Shown: positions 8,077 to 16,157, counted from the first letter of the stretch. The stretch: 21,366 bases of DNA from Paraktedonobacter sp035294465 (GCA_035294465.1 DATGKW010000056.1:1-21366), one strand, 5' to 3'. Notes: generated by a model from the sequence alone, not told the origin. Numbers and translations are program-made.

Positions 8077-8883
8077 ATGGACAATCATGTTGTTAAAGAT
8101 ACTGGCATGACTCTAAAGATTTGCCACCTCTACCCGACGCTGATGAGTGTGGCGGCTGACCGGGGCAACCTTTTCTCGATTCAGAAACGCTGCCTGTGGC
8201 GCGGCATTAAGACGGAGGTTGAGCCTGTCTACGTTAAACAGACGCCGGATTTCACAAAATTTGATCTGATCTTGATCCACGGGGCGGCAGACCGCGAGAT
8301 GGAGCTGGCCTCGCGCGACATTCAACACAAAGCCCCCTCTCTGCGCGAAGCTGCTGAGGCCAATGTGGTCTTCCTTTGCGTCTGCGCCGGCTTCCAGTTG
8401 ATGGGCCACTATTATCAGCCTGCGCGCGGCGAGCGCCTCAACGGTGTGGGTATCCTCGACTTCTACACCGAAGGCGGCAGTGAGCGCTTTATGACCCATA
8501 TGGCCATGGAATGTAAAATCAGCTACAATGGCCAGAATGTCCTGGTCGGGTATGAAAACCACAGCGGGCGTACCTATCTGGGCAAGGGCATGGAGCCGTT
8601 GGGCAAGGTCCTGGTTGGCTGGGGCAACAACGGCAAGGATGGCGGCGAGGGCGCGATGTATAAAAACGTTTACGCCTCCTATCTGCACGGCCCGCTCCTG
8701 CCCAAAAATCCCTGGTTTACTGACTACCTGATTACCCGCGCCCTGGAACGCCGCTATGGCACGGTAGAGCTAGAGCCGCTGGATGATACAATCGAAAACG
8801 CCGCTCACCAGGCTGCGCTCAGTCTCGCAATGAAATTTAAGGGAACGATGTCCGCAATTGAAGCCGCAACCTGGAAAAACTAA
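8077..8883 (+). CDS. gatD: Lipid II isoglutaminyl synthase, glutamine amidotransferase subunit GatD
   Basis: Class I (triad) glutamine amidotransferase that hydrolyses glutamine and passes ammonia to MurT. The nucleophile elbow is LCVCAGFQLMG with C103, and the catalytic His lies in YLHGPLLPKNP, H204; the third residue of the triad is supplied by MurT in this family. Further family motifs are LIHGAADRE near residue 70 and YENHSGRTYLG. ATG 8077 was chosen because GGAGGAG (8062-8068) sits eight bases upstream; a frame extension to GTG 8044 would overlap murT and lacks a ribosome site. Protein length 268. A transcription terminator follows at 8895, closing the murT-gatD operon. Confidence 0.95.
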   Translation: MDNHVVKDTGMTLKICHLYPTLMSVAADRGNLFSIQKRCLWRGIKTEVEPVYVKQTPDFTKFDLILIHGAADREMELASRDIQHKAPSLREAAEANVVFLCVCAGFQLMGHYYQPARGERLNGVGILDFYTEGGSERFMTHMAMECKISYNGQNVLVGYENHSGRTYLGKGMEPLGKVLVGWGNNGKDGGEGAMYKNVYASYLHGPLLPKNPWFTDYLITRALERRYGTVELEPLDDTIENAAHQAALSLAMKFKGTMSAIEAATWKN

Positions 8884-8894
8884 ACAGTACTGAC

Positions 8895-8925
8895 ATGGGC
8901 GGTCGTAGCAACCGCTCATTTTTTT
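8895..8925 (+). terminator. Intrinsic terminator of murT-gatD
   Basis: Nine-base stem (8895-8903 with 8911-8919, one G-T wobble), seven-base loop, and a run of seven T at 8919-8925. It begins 12 bases after the gatD stop. Confidence 0.85.
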
Positions 8926-8956
8926 GTGACCCTTGCACTTTTCGAGCCGGGTACAC

Positions 8957-8984
8957 TTGTCAGTATAGGTGAAATATGGATAAG
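8957..8984 (+). promoter_or_regulatory. Probable promoter of the NAGPA-domain lipoprotein gene
   Basis: TTGTCA (8957-8962) and GATAAG (8979-8984) with a 16-base spacer, directly after the gatD terminator. The -10 is imperfect. Leader to ATG 9055 would be about 65 bases. Confidence 0.45.
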
Positions 8985-9054
8985 TAAAACTGCTCTTTGA
9001 CCCCATCCGTGTCCTGAAGAAGAGAGGTATACGTTACGAATATTGAGGAAATGC

Positions 9055-9867
9055 ATGCGCTTGATCCGTTCCTTCAGGCATATGTGCCTGTTTTGCATCT
9101 CGCTGTTGATACTCGCCGGTTGCGACGCTCTGCCCACGATCACGATAAATCTGGGTGGGCAAACGCCCACTCCTACCATCAATACCTGGACAAAGGTGGC
9201 GCCAGGTGTTGATGTTCGTACAGAGGTCTGGAAGAGTCCCAGCAGCCCAGGTGCTAGCGATACTGTGAGTATTGTGCGCTTTGACCTGCACTACGTCAAA
9301 GTAAGCGTGGCATACCAGCCGAATCAACCACTTTCGATGCAAGATTGGATGCAGAAGGAGCAGGCGCTCGCTATAATCAACGGCGGCTACTTTGATGGGC
9401 AGGACAACGCGACAGCGCTGGTAATCTCGAATGGTCAGGCTTTCGGCGCATCCTATCAGGGCTTCGGCGGCATGCTCGATGTAGATGCTCAGGGCAATGT
9501 GCAACTGCGCTCCCTGCGCGATCAGCCATACGATCCGTCTGAGGACCTGACGCAAGCAACCCAATCTACTCCTATGCTGCTGATCAATGGTCAGCGCACA
9601 CAGTTTAACGATAACGATCAAGCCTCTCCACGCAGCGTAGTCGCGACCGATAAGCAGGGTCGCTTGCTCTTCATCGCCAGCCCTGGCGTGGTTTTTACAC
9701 TCGATGACCTGGCTGCGCTGCTACAGAACTCGGATCTGGGACTGGTGAACGCGCTCAACCTTGATGGAGGTTCGTCCACCGGTCTCTATGTGAATGCAGG
9801 TAGTCAGAGCATAACTATCGATTCATATGTGAATTTGCCGCTGGTTATCGTCGTTAAAGCAAAGTAG
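9055..9867 (+). CDS. Lipoprotein with phosphodiester glycosidase (NAGPA) domain
   Basis: A 270-residue exported lipoprotein: a short basic start, hydrophobic core and lipobox LILAGC with Cys23. The rest is a NAGPA/DUF2233 domain. Typical signatures are INGGYFDGQDNATALVISNG (about residues 106-125), the central STPMLLINGQ, RSVVATDKQGRLLFI and the C-terminal ALNLDGGSSTGLYV. Family knowledge: the domain is named for the enzyme that uncovers mannose-6-phosphate by removing GlcNAc from a phosphodiester; bacterial members act on surface glycan phosphodiesters, so teichoic-like or spore/wall polymers are possible substrates. The start at ATG 9055 follows GAGGAA (9045-9050); an in-frame TTG at 9043 would place the start inside that site. 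It follows murT-gatD but is separated by a terminator. Confidence 0.88.
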   Translation: MRLIRSFRHMCLFCISLLILAGCDALPTITINLGGQTPTPTINTWTKVAPGVDVRTEVWKSPSSPGASDTVSIVRFDLHYVKVSVAYQPNQPLSMQDWMQKEQALAIINGGYFDGQDNATALVISNGQAFGASYQGFGGMLDVDAQGNVQLRSLRDQPYDPSEDLTQATQSTPMLLINGQRTQFNDNDQASPRSVVATDKQGRLLFIASPGVVFTLDDLAALLQNSDLGLVNALNLDGGSSTGLYVNAGSQSITIDSYVNLPLVIVVKAK

Positions 9868-9922
9868 GGCAGGCAGGTTCTGCCATTGATTGAATGCGAG
9901 AGAACGGTGAATGGTTTCCTTC

Positions 9923-9981
9923 CATCGTCATCCTGGCTGTTTCGTCGCATCGTGATCCTTTTTTCAGAAAAGAACACGATG
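9923..9981. repeat. Direct and inverted repeats between convergent genes
   Basis: CATCGTCATCCT (9923-9934) recurs as CATCGTGATCCT (9948-9959) with one mismatch. The second copy starts a hairpin: CATCGTG (9948-9954) pairs with CACGATG (9975-9981), with inner CTTTT/AAAAG pairing. It lies between the convergent lipoprotein genes and may act as a terminator, although no T-run follows the stem. Confidence 0.4.
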
Positions 9982-10057
9982 ACAGGGAACTACCGGAGAC
10001 ACAGTGATAGGAAACAATTCCCTCTTGTGCTGGTTTGAGCGCCTCCCAGGGTGGTTT

Positions 10058-10813
10058 TCACAGTACACTGACATTGACATCGGATACGCGCACAATGGCG
10101 CCAGAGCTTACAATGTGAAAAGGGCCGTTGGAGAGCAGATTGGTTCGAGTGCTGGAGGCGAAGCTTTTGCCCAGTCCATCAGAGCGTAGGGTCACGTTTG
10201 ATCCGTTTACCTCAATGTCGAAGACATGCCATATCGAACCCGGCTCATAATCAGAAACGACCATTTGGGAGGCCATGTCGCTCAGAGGATTGAGGAAGAC
10301 CTGAATTTGTGGGTTAGCGAATTCACTGTGCGGAGCAGGTGAAAGCAGGTTGAGGATACCAGCAGTGTAGCCATCTCTGCCTAGATCTCTATCGGCTGTG
10401 ATGATAAAGGATCCCCCGTTCCGAGGAACGTTCACGATCTGAAAGCGCACTTCAAGGATATAGTCAGGTACTGCTGAGATATATGGCACAGTCAGGCTAT
10501 TATTGCTGCTCAGATCAGATACTGGCATCCCTCCAATAACTTTCCATCCTGGAGAGGCGTGCCAACCCGCTAATCCATGTGACCAGTTAGATTGATAAAG
10601 CACTGTGCCAGAGGGAGGGCCGGAGGGCGTAGGGCTGGGCGTCGGCGTTGGTTGGTGTACGGCCTGTGGAGGGGGACTGCCCGTCGTGCAGGCAACGAGC
10701 GCTATGCTGAACGAAATAAGAAACAACGCGCTCACTATTCTCCTGCCTCGCCGTGCTCGCGTATGTACTGAGCGATCCTTGCGGCTTGTGTGATGTTCTC
10801 TGGTAGAGGCCAT
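10058..10813 (-). CDS. Lipoprotein with LamG/concanavalin-like beta-sandwich
   Basis: A 251-residue exported lipoprotein. A long basic n-region (RARRGRR, residues 19-25) leads to a hydrophobic core and lipobox ALVAC, Cys42. A Pro/Thr/Ser-rich linker (about 45-68) precedes a beta-rich domain of about 180 residues: YQSNWSHGLAGWHASPGWKV, then YILEVRFQIV and WHVFDIEVNGSNVTLRSDG. This layout matches the DUF1080/LamG-like jelly-roll seen in many exported proteins, which binds glycans or other surface ligands; no catalytic residues can be assigned. AAGGAAG lies nine bases before the ATG. It is divergent from the ABATE/CGNR regulator gene, with a palindrome in the shared region, which suggests possible joint control. 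Confidence 0.75.
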   Translation of the reverse strand: MASTREHHTSRKDRSVHTRARRGRRIVSALFLISFSIALVACTTGSPPPQAVHQPTPTPSPTPSGPPSGTVLYQSNWSHGLAGWHASPGWKVIGGMPVSDLSSNNSLTVPYISAVPDYILEVRFQIVNVPRNGGSFIITADRDLGRDGYTAGILNLLSPAPHSEFANPQIQVFLNPLSDMASQMVVSDYEPGSIWHVFDIEVNGSNVTLRSDGLGKSFASSTRTNLLSNGPFHIVSSGAIVRVSDVNVSVL

Positions 10814-10877
10814 GTAACGTGACTTCCTTTCTTTACGATTCCCTCGTGCTTTTTCTTCCTCTATCGATCATGAGAAA

Positions 10878-10923
10878 ACAACGGTCTAAATAAAATTGAC
10901 CGTTGTATACATCTATGTATATA
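10878..10923 (+). promoter_or_regulatory. Promoter with overlapping perfect 9-base inverted repeat
   Basis: ACAACGGTC (10878-10886) and GACCGTTGT (10898-10906) form a perfect inverted repeat with an 11-base AT-only centre. A plus-strand promoter overlaps its right arm: TTGACC (10896-10901), 16 bases, TATATA (10918-10923). A second palindrome, TATACAT/ATGTATA, covers the spacer at 10905-10920. The arrangement is typical of a repressor site at a divergent promoter; the regulator may be the downstream ABATE/CGNR protein itself. Confidence 0.55.
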
Positions 10924-11075
10924 TACGGATCATAACCATCAATACTCACCGGGCTGTTCTGAACATGAGAGGTTTCTTGCGGAGCTTGGAACGATTGTAA
11001 AATGAGCAAAATACAAGGTAATGGTTGGAATAAAATATATGCTCACAAGCGATTTTCACGCAGGAGGTTTAAAAA

Positions 11076-11669
11076 ATGGGTGAGGTTCCAGCGGATATGC
11101 CGGTATTCCCTTCCCTGGGGGAGAATGTCTGCCTCGAATTCTTGAATAGCGAGTGGGGTGATTTTCGTGGGAGGTTTCGGGCAGATTATCTTCTGAATCC
11201 TGCATGGCTACAGGCGTTTTTGAAGCGCTGGGACTTGCAGGTGACGGATCCCTCTACTCCTGCGACAGTGGCGGTTCTACAAGAGTTGCGCACTCATATG
11301 CGACATATCATAGAAGCCCTTCCTGCTAGTGATCCTTCGCCTGATGACCTGGACATGCTGAACGCGATTTTGCTCCGCGCTTCATCAAAGCGCCGCCTGG
11401 TGTGGCGCGACCAGAAGTACGAATGGGAGGAAGTTGTTCCCTCTCGAGATTGGCAGTGGGTAATAGGAGAAATTGCGGCGGCTTTCGCCAATCTCCTGGT
11501 GGGGTGTGATCACCGGCGTCTGAAAATCTGCGCGAATCCCTACTGCCGTTCCTACTTTTATGACAAAAGCAAAAGCCGCACGCAGCACTGGTGTTTCTCC
11601 AAATGTGCAAATCTGTGGAGAACACGCCGCTTCAGAGCGCGTCGGAAGAAAGAAGGGGACTCTTTCTAG
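11076..11669 (+). CDS. ABATE domain and CGNR-type zinc finger regulator
   Basis: A 197-residue cytoplasmic protein of the family annotated as putative stress-induced transcription regulators. The N-terminal ABATE domain carries the opening signature FPSLGENVCLEFLNSEW (residues 9-25). The C-terminal zinc finger has C152-x4-C157-x15-C173-x3-C177, followed by an Arg-rich helix WRTRRFRARRKK that should contact DNA. The usual CGNR tetrad is CANL here, so the name-giving motif is diverged while the cysteines are kept. AGGAGG (11062-11067) lies eight bases before the ATG. The gene is divergent from a lipoprotein gene and has a palindrome in its promoter, consistent with autoregulation. Target genes unknown. 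Confidence 0.88.
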   Translation: MGEVPADMPVFPSLGENVCLEFLNSEWGDFRGRFRADYLLNPAWLQAFLKRWDLQVTDPSTPATVAVLQELRTHMRHIIEALPASDPSPDDLDMLNAILLRASSKRRLVWRDQKYEWEEVVPSRDWQWVIGEIAAAFANLLVGCDHRRLKICANPYCRSYFYDKSKSRTQHWCFSKCANLWRTRRFRARRKKEGDSF

Positions 11670-11694
11670 AAAAGAGAATAGTGCATGTGGCCTA

Positions 11695-11723
11695 TTTACC
11701 CCAACGCAAAGTCATGGTATCCT
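11695..11723 (+). promoter_or_regulatory. Possible promoter of the Ser/Thr kinase gene
   Basis: TTTACC (11695-11700), 17 bases, TATCCT (11718-11723); each hexamer matches four of six consensus bases. The leader of about 85 bases contains a perfect hairpin TTCTAA-TCTT-TTAGAA (11745-11760). Confidence 0.35.
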
Positions 11724-11813
11724 TTAAAACGCTGTGTTTCCTTCTTCTAATCTTTTAGAATGAAGCAGCAAATACGGACACCTTTCAAGGATACCTGCCG
11801 GGAGTGAAGGACT

Positions 11814-14366
11814 ATGCAACCAGGGGATCTTGTAGGTCAGACGCTTGGGCACTATCGGATCAAACGCGAAGTTGGTCATGGTGGGATGGCTGCGGTGTTT
11901 CTGGCCGAAGATATCCACCTGGGTCGTGAAGTGGCGCTCAAGGTTTTCTGGCCGCGTCCCGGGGAGACGCAGGATTTTCTTCGCCGCTTTGCTCGCGAGG
12001 CCCGGGTGCTTGCCCAGCTTGATCACCCGAATATTTTGCCTGTCTATGACTACGGCGAGCAGGGTGAGCTGGCCTATCTGGTCACTCCTTACATGTCCGG
12101 TGGAACACTCAAAGAAGTTTTGCGCAAGCGCAGAGCTTTTCCTCCCTCAGAAGCAACCGAACTGATCTGCCAGGTGCTTTCCGCGCTTCAATATGCTCAT
12201 GACCGCAATTTGATCCATCGCGATATCAAGCCCGGTAATCTGCTTTTTAAAGGCAATGGCAACCTCGTGCTGGCCGATTTTGGTCTGGTAAAAGTACTGC
12301 AAGGCGAGCAAGGAGATGATACTCAGCTCCACACGTTGAGCCAGTCGGGGCAGATCACAGGGACGCCGGAATATATGGCTCCTGAGCAGATTAATGGAAA
12401 GGCCGAGGCAGCCAGCGATATCTACTCAATGGGTGTTGTGCTCTACGAGATGGTTACAGGAATGCGCCCGTTTACTGGGGATACACTGCTTGCCACTTTG
12501 ATGAAGCACGCCCAGGAGCAGCCGCGCCCCCCGCGTGAGCTTAATCCCTACGTCTCTCCTCGGATGGAGACCGCAATCCTGAAAGCTCTGGAAAAAGATC
12601 CGTACCGGCGTTTCGCGCGCCCGATTGATTTTCAGCAGGCGTTGCAGCAAGTGGACAGTCCTGCTAGCAATACCAGGGTTGCTAGCCTGACCGCTGCCAG
12701 CAATGCTCCCGGCATCGAAGACTCACCCACTGCGCCCGACATACAGGCTCAGGCGCCTGGACCGGATCACGTTGCTCTGGCAGAGCGAGAAGCAGGCTCC
12801 AACGGACCGCATTCGCCCCTACACGATCAGCCCGGCCGATCTGGCTTGCGCTCTCCTGCTCAGACTCCTGTGAGTCTACAAGCCCGGCAGCGAGGCGGCG
12901 CAGAATCTGTAACTCCTCTTCCACCCGCTTATCCCTGGGTCCAATCTCAGACCATCGCACCGCCGCCGGAGATGCAACAGCCGCAGGGGCCGTCCAGACA
13001 TTCGCGCACGCCAGCGGCTGTTCTGGCGGTTTTGCTGGTGCTGCTTGTAGGACTGGTTGCCTCGCTCCTTCTCACACCCTTACGGACAACGTTATTCGGC
13101 CAGCACCTGGCCACGACGCCGACTTCAGCCAGTCGTACAGTTACCGTGCCAGCGCGTCTGGGGACAACGCCCACGCCCGGCAATACTCAAGCCATGCCTC
13201 CAACTTCGACCGCCTGTCCTGCTGACGGCACCGCGCGACCCGCTACTCTGGCTGCGCTCTCTCTCGGCCACGATCCCACGATTGTCTATATTGTCAACGA
13301 GAGCGATGCCAGAGGCAACCCGACCTTTGGCACCATCAAAATCTATAATACAGTGACCGGCGCGAAGAAAGAGCTGGCCAAGACCAGCTCAACTGAAGTT
13401 ACCGAGGCCCAGGTTTCTAATGATGGCCAGTGGGTGCTCTTTGTCGCAACGGTGGCCGGGGTATCAGAGCTGCGCCTGGTGCGCCTGGATGGTCAGGGAT
13501 TGCAAACGCTGCTCTGTGCTCCTTCTGGCGTGACTATTCGCGACTCCCAATGGTCAATCGATCAGTTACACATCATTTTTGATGAATTTCCCCGAATTGG
13601 CGAGCCTACAGTCTATCTGCTGAATATCCTGACCGGCAAGCTCCAGGTGGAAGTCGTCCCGCCTGCTTCGGGCCTTGCTCTGGTGCCGCGTACCTGGCTG
13701 GACAATGCACGCGTCTTGATGGTTGGTATTGTGCCTGACTCCGATGCACCAGCGCAAAATATTTATATACTCAATATTGCAAATGGATCGAACCAGAATG
13801 CTTCGAACGTGACGGAAGTTTTCAATTCGTCTTTACTGCCCAAATCGAGCTGCTGGGACTTTGATACCAGTTTTGACGCCCAGAGTTTATTTATCGCGCA
13901 ATGCGTTCCCGGCTTCCCTACCGGCTCAAGCCAGATTGTGCAACGACCGGTTGCTGGCGGCTCATCCACCACAGTCCTGACCAGCTCTACTCTCGCATTC
14001 AATACAGTACGCGTGATTGATCCGCATAATCCTTCTTCTCTGCTCGCTCTCGCCGCCGATCCCGGTCCGAGTGGCCCTAATGGAGATCCCGCTCATGATG
14101 GGCTCTACTTCCTCAATCTGAACACTCCTTTGTCACCAACGCGCCTGACTGACGCACCCGCGGACAGCTATAGCATTCTCAACGCTTTTTCACAGTACTT
14201 CTGGTCCAATGTTTCACGCGATGACACCATGTATGCTCTGGAAACAATTACACCAGGTACCAATGCCTACGCATTGAGCTATGGTCCGCTTTATGGAGGC
14301 GAGCCTACGACTTTCGCCTCGATTGCCGATACGGTTCTGGAAATCGCTGGCTGGACTACCACATAA
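11814..14366 (+). CDS. Transmembrane Ser/Thr protein kinase with extracytoplasmic TolB-like beta-propeller
   Basis: Hanks-type kinase of the PknB class, 850 residues. The kinase domain covers about 14-275 with all key elements: glycine loop GHGGMAAVFLAED, K43 in VALK, HRDIKPGN with catalytic D137 and N142, D155-F-G, and a GTPEYMAPEQ activation-segment end. A long Pro/Ser/Gln-rich juxtamembrane linker (about 280-398) precedes one membrane helix at about 401-424. Outside, a Thr/Pro-rich stalk leads to a propeller of about 380 residues with repeats such as VSNDGQWVLFVA and WSIDQLHIIFDE (WD40-like PD40/TolB type), containing four Cys that could form disulphides. Classical PASTA repeats are absent, so the ligand is probably not muropeptide via PASTA. 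The ribosome site is GAAGGA very close to ATG. Substrates cannot be inferred from the neighbours. Confidence 0.93.
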   Translation: MQPGDLVGQTLGHYRIKREVGHGGMAAVFLAEDIHLGREVALKVFWPRPGETQDFLRRFAREARVLAQLDHPNILPVYDYGEQGELAYLVTPYMSGGTLKEVLRKRRAFPPSEATELICQVLSALQYAHDRNLIHRDIKPGNLLFKGNGNLVLADFGLVKVLQGEQGDDTQLHTLSQSGQITGTPEYMAPEQINGKAEAASDIYSMGVVLYEMVTGMRPFTGDTLLATLMKHAQEQPRPPRELNPYVSPRMETAILKALEKDPYRRFARPIDFQQALQQVDSPASNTRVASLTAASNAPGIEDSPTAPDIQAQAPGPDHVALAEREAGSNGPHSPLHDQPGRSGLRSPAQTPVSLQARQRGGAESVTPLPPAYPWVQSQTIAPPPEMQQPQGPSRHSRTPAAVLAVLLVLLVGLVASLLLTPLRTTLFGQHLATTPTSASRTVTVPARLGTTPTPGNTQAMPPTSTACPADGTARPATLAALSLGHDPTIVYIVNESDARGNPTFGTIKIYNTVTGAKKELAKTSSTEVTEAQVSNDGQWVLFVATVAGVSELRLVRLDGQGLQTLLCAPSGVTIRDSQWSIDQLHIIFDEFPRIGEPTVYLLNILTGKLQVEVVPPASGLALVPRTWLDNARVLMVGIVPDSDAPAQNIYILNIANGSNQNASNVTEVFNSSLLPKSSCWDFDTSFDAQSLFIAQCVPGFPTGSSQIVQRPVAGGSSTTVLTSSTLAFNTVRVIDPHNPSSLLALAADPGPSGPNGDPAHDGLYFLNLNTPLSPTRLTDAPADSYSILNAFSQYFWSNVSRDDTMYALETITPGTNAYALSYGPLYGGEPTTFASIADTVLEIAGWTTT

Positions 14367-14408
14367 CGCAAAAACGGAAGAGTTTCTCAGACAGTGGAAG
14401 AATGCCTC

Positions 14409-14414
14409 TATAAT
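14409..14414 (+). promoter_or_regulatory. -10 element of the cupredoxin gene
   Basis: A perfect TATAAT at 14409-14414 without a good -35 (CTCAGA at 17 bases). The leader would be about 30 bases and includes AAGGAG (14437-14442), eight bases before the GTG start. Confidence 0.45.
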
Positions 14415-14450
14415 CTAAAGGGGAGAGTTATTTTGTAAGGAGTAGCTTTT

Positions 14451-14834
14451 GTGAAAAAGATAGTTGGAATCTTTGCGCTTCTGGCGCTTCTCACGCTTTT
14501 TGCCGCGGCCTGCAGTGGAGGCGTGGCAGGCACTACCGGCAATACTATTGGCCTGACCAACGATAATTTTGCTCAGAGCAGTATTACCATCAAGAAAGGC
14601 GGGAGCATTACGCTGGTCAATCAGAGCAGCACCGTACATATTATTGCTAACGGCAGCTGGATAAATGGTAATACCCCCGATCCCAAACTTGAACCGGGCG
14701 CGCCAGTTGTGAATAACATGATGTTCAGTTCAGCCAACCAGACCGAGACAATCGGCCCGTTCAACACCTCCGGGACTTTTCACTACTATTGCAGCATTCA
14801 CCCAGGGATGAACCTGACGGTGGTCGTCCAGTGA
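14451..14834 (+). CDS. Small cupredoxin (type 1 copper) lipoprotein
   Basis: A 127-residue exported blue-copper-type protein. A lipobox FAAAC with Cys21 follows a KK n-region and hydrophobic core. The mature part is one cupredoxin domain: ITLTNDNF-like first strands, H63 in STVHII, and the C-terminal copper loop YYCSIHPGMN giving C114, H117 and M120. His-Cys-His-Met ligands with C-x2-H-x2-M spacing match plastocyanin/amicyanin-like proteins. Expected role is single-electron transfer or copper handling at the outer face of the membrane. Start is GTG with a strong AAGGAG. No oxidase or copper exporter gene is adjacent, so the redox partner is not visible here. It is followed four bases later by a large inverted repeat. 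Confidence 0.9.
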   Translation: MKKIVGIFALLALLTLFAAACSGGVAGTTGNTIGLTNDNFAQSSITIKKGGSITLVNQSSTVHIIANGSWINGNTPDPKLEPGAPVVNNMMFSSANQTETIGPFNTSGTFHYYCSIHPGMNLTVVVQ

Positions 14835-14837
14835 TTG

Positions 14838-14882
14838 TTTGCTCTGCGAAGCATACGCAAAGTGCATGCTTCGCAAAGCAAA
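14838..14882. repeat. Long imperfect hairpin, 17-base arms, between convergent genes
   Basis: Arms 14838-14854 and 14866-14882 are complementary at 16 of 17 positions, with an 11-base loop. It begins four bases after the cupredoxin stop and lies 70 bases beyond the stop of the convergent methyltransferase gene. It probably ends or stabilises transcripts from one or both sides, though no T-run follows either arm. A REP-like or miniature-element remnant is the alternative. Confidence 0.65.
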
Positions 14883-14952
14883 ACAGATGAACGGCAATAG
14901 AAGCTTAGGCGGGCTGTTATGTGATTGGTCCTTTCTCAAGGAGAGAAAACGT

Positions 14953-15825
14953 TTAGATAGCTTCGCCTACATATAGAAGTCTTTCTGCCGCTCCTAAAAT
15001 ATTTTTGTCTTCACATATTTGGAGCATGAGCTCTATCCAGGCTTTCTGGACCTCTGGTTTGAGCTTCGCAACCTCTTCGCGCCTTCCCCCAAGCAGCCCT
15101 TCGCACGCCGCCAGCGCCAGGGTGGAGAACCCATGCGATTCGTGCAGCGGAATAATCTCGGAAGGCTGAGCAAAATACACGCCCTGTGAACTGACAAAAT
15201 CGGCAGGATTTTGCTCGAAATTAAAGCCCTGACCGGTTTGCATCAGCTGTTGAACCCCAGCAGTATCCAAAATGCCTTCCGGCCACCGATTGAAGCCCTC
15301 ATAGATGGCTGCGGCGCGGGTGAGCATCATCGCGAAGGCTTTGCCTCCAGGACGGAGAACCCGCCGCTGCTCAGCGACCGCTCTGGAGCGTGCTGCGAGG
15401 GTGGGTAAATGATAAAGAGGGCCCAACGATAAGACAGCATCAAAGGAGGCATCAGGAAATGGCCCTAACTCCTGAGCATCGACGAGCTGGACCTCTACCT
15501 GTACTCCTGTATGGGCACACTGTCTTTTGGCCCAGTGGAGGTTTTGCTCTGAGATATCAACCAGGGTCACTGTGTATCCTTGCTGTGCCAGGAAAATGGC
15601 ATAGCGACCTGGACCTCCTCCTATATCGAGAAGGCGAGCGGGCGGAGACGGTAAATAGCGAGCGAGATAGTGCTTGACTGTTGCATATTCCAGCACGTAG
15701 TGGTCCAGGCGAGTCCATTCATATGGCACAATCCGATCATAGAATGTGCGGATAGCCGCAAAGAGTTCGGGGTTTTCCCGCTCTCCGTACAAAGAACTAT
15801 GTTGGTTGCTAAATTTGTTTTTCAT
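14953..15825 (-). CDS. Class I SAM-dependent methyltransferase
   Basis: A 290-residue cytoplasmic methyltransferase of the Methyltransf_11/25 type. Motif I is LLDIGGGPGRYAIF (D67 to R74), the acidic end of strand 2 is D90 in VTLVDIS, motif II is QLVDAQELGPF and motif IV is FDAVLSLGPLYHL. The N-terminal NPELFAAIRTFYDRIVPYEW helix and the C-terminal half (about 175-290) probably form the substrate cap; the substrate cannot be read from the sequence. AAGGAG (complement of 15831-15836) lies five bases before the ATG, so the start is firm. It is a stand-alone gene; neighbours on both sides are on the plus strand. Confidence 0.9.
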   Translation of the reverse strand: MKNKFSNQHSSLYGERENPELFAAIRTFYDRIVPYEWTRLDHYVLEYATVKHYLARYLPSPPARLLDIGGGPGRYAIFLAQQGYTVTLVDISEQNLHWAKRQCAHTGVQVEVQLVDAQELGPFPDASFDAVLSLGPLYHLPTLAARSRAVAEQRRVLRPGGKAFAMMLTRAAAIYEGFNRWPEGILDTAGVQQLMQTGQGFNFEQNPADFVSSQGVYFAQPSEIIPLHESHGFSTLALAACEGLLGGRREEVAKLKPEVQKAWIELMLQICEDKNILGAAERLLYVGEAI

Positions 15826-15886
15826 ACCGTCTCCTTAACCAAGCCCTCGAAAAAGCGGAAGCTTATATCTCAGATGAGAGAAATAG

Positions 15887-15912
15887 AAAGCTATATATTG
15901 CTTCATAGCTTT
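15887..15912. repeat. Inverted repeat upstream of the methyltransferase gene
   Basis: AAAGCTAT (15887-15894) and ATAGCTTT (15905-15912) are perfectly complementary with a 10-base spacer, about 60 bases upstream of the methyltransferase start in a visibly AT-rich region. It may be an operator or leader hairpin. No clear -35/-10 pair was found for the methyltransferase. Confidence 0.35.
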
Positions 15913-15961
15913 TGTTTATCTTCATCTTCCTCGTAAAGTATGCAAATTCGGAATAAGGCAC

Positions 15962-15990
15962 TTGACACAAAGTTCTATATCCGGTATAAC
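15962..15990 (+). promoter_or_regulatory. Near-consensus sigma70 promoter of the orphan membrane-protein gene
   Basis: TTGACA (15962-15967), 17-base spacer, TATAAC (15985-15990): the strongest promoter in the window. Transcription should start near 15997, leaving a leader of about 120-160 bases in which no further structure was recognised. Confidence 0.8.
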
Positions 15991-16157
15991 ACAGTGAGGC
16001 GAAAGCATCAGAATTTGAACACAAATCCAACTCTTGTTTTGCGCTCGCCTTCCAGATAAGTGGCTCTACTCAGATCTGCACCTTTTCATATTCTAACATT
16101 TATATAAATAAATATGTAATGGATCGTTCCCAAATTCTTCAGAAAGGGTTTCCTGCG

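Noticed and set aside
8113..8688. 191-codon minus-strand open frame
   Set aside because: Antisense to gatD, which has intact catalytic motifs.
9034..9621. 195-codon minus-strand open frame
   Set aside because: Antisense to the NAGPA lipoprotein gene and without start signals.
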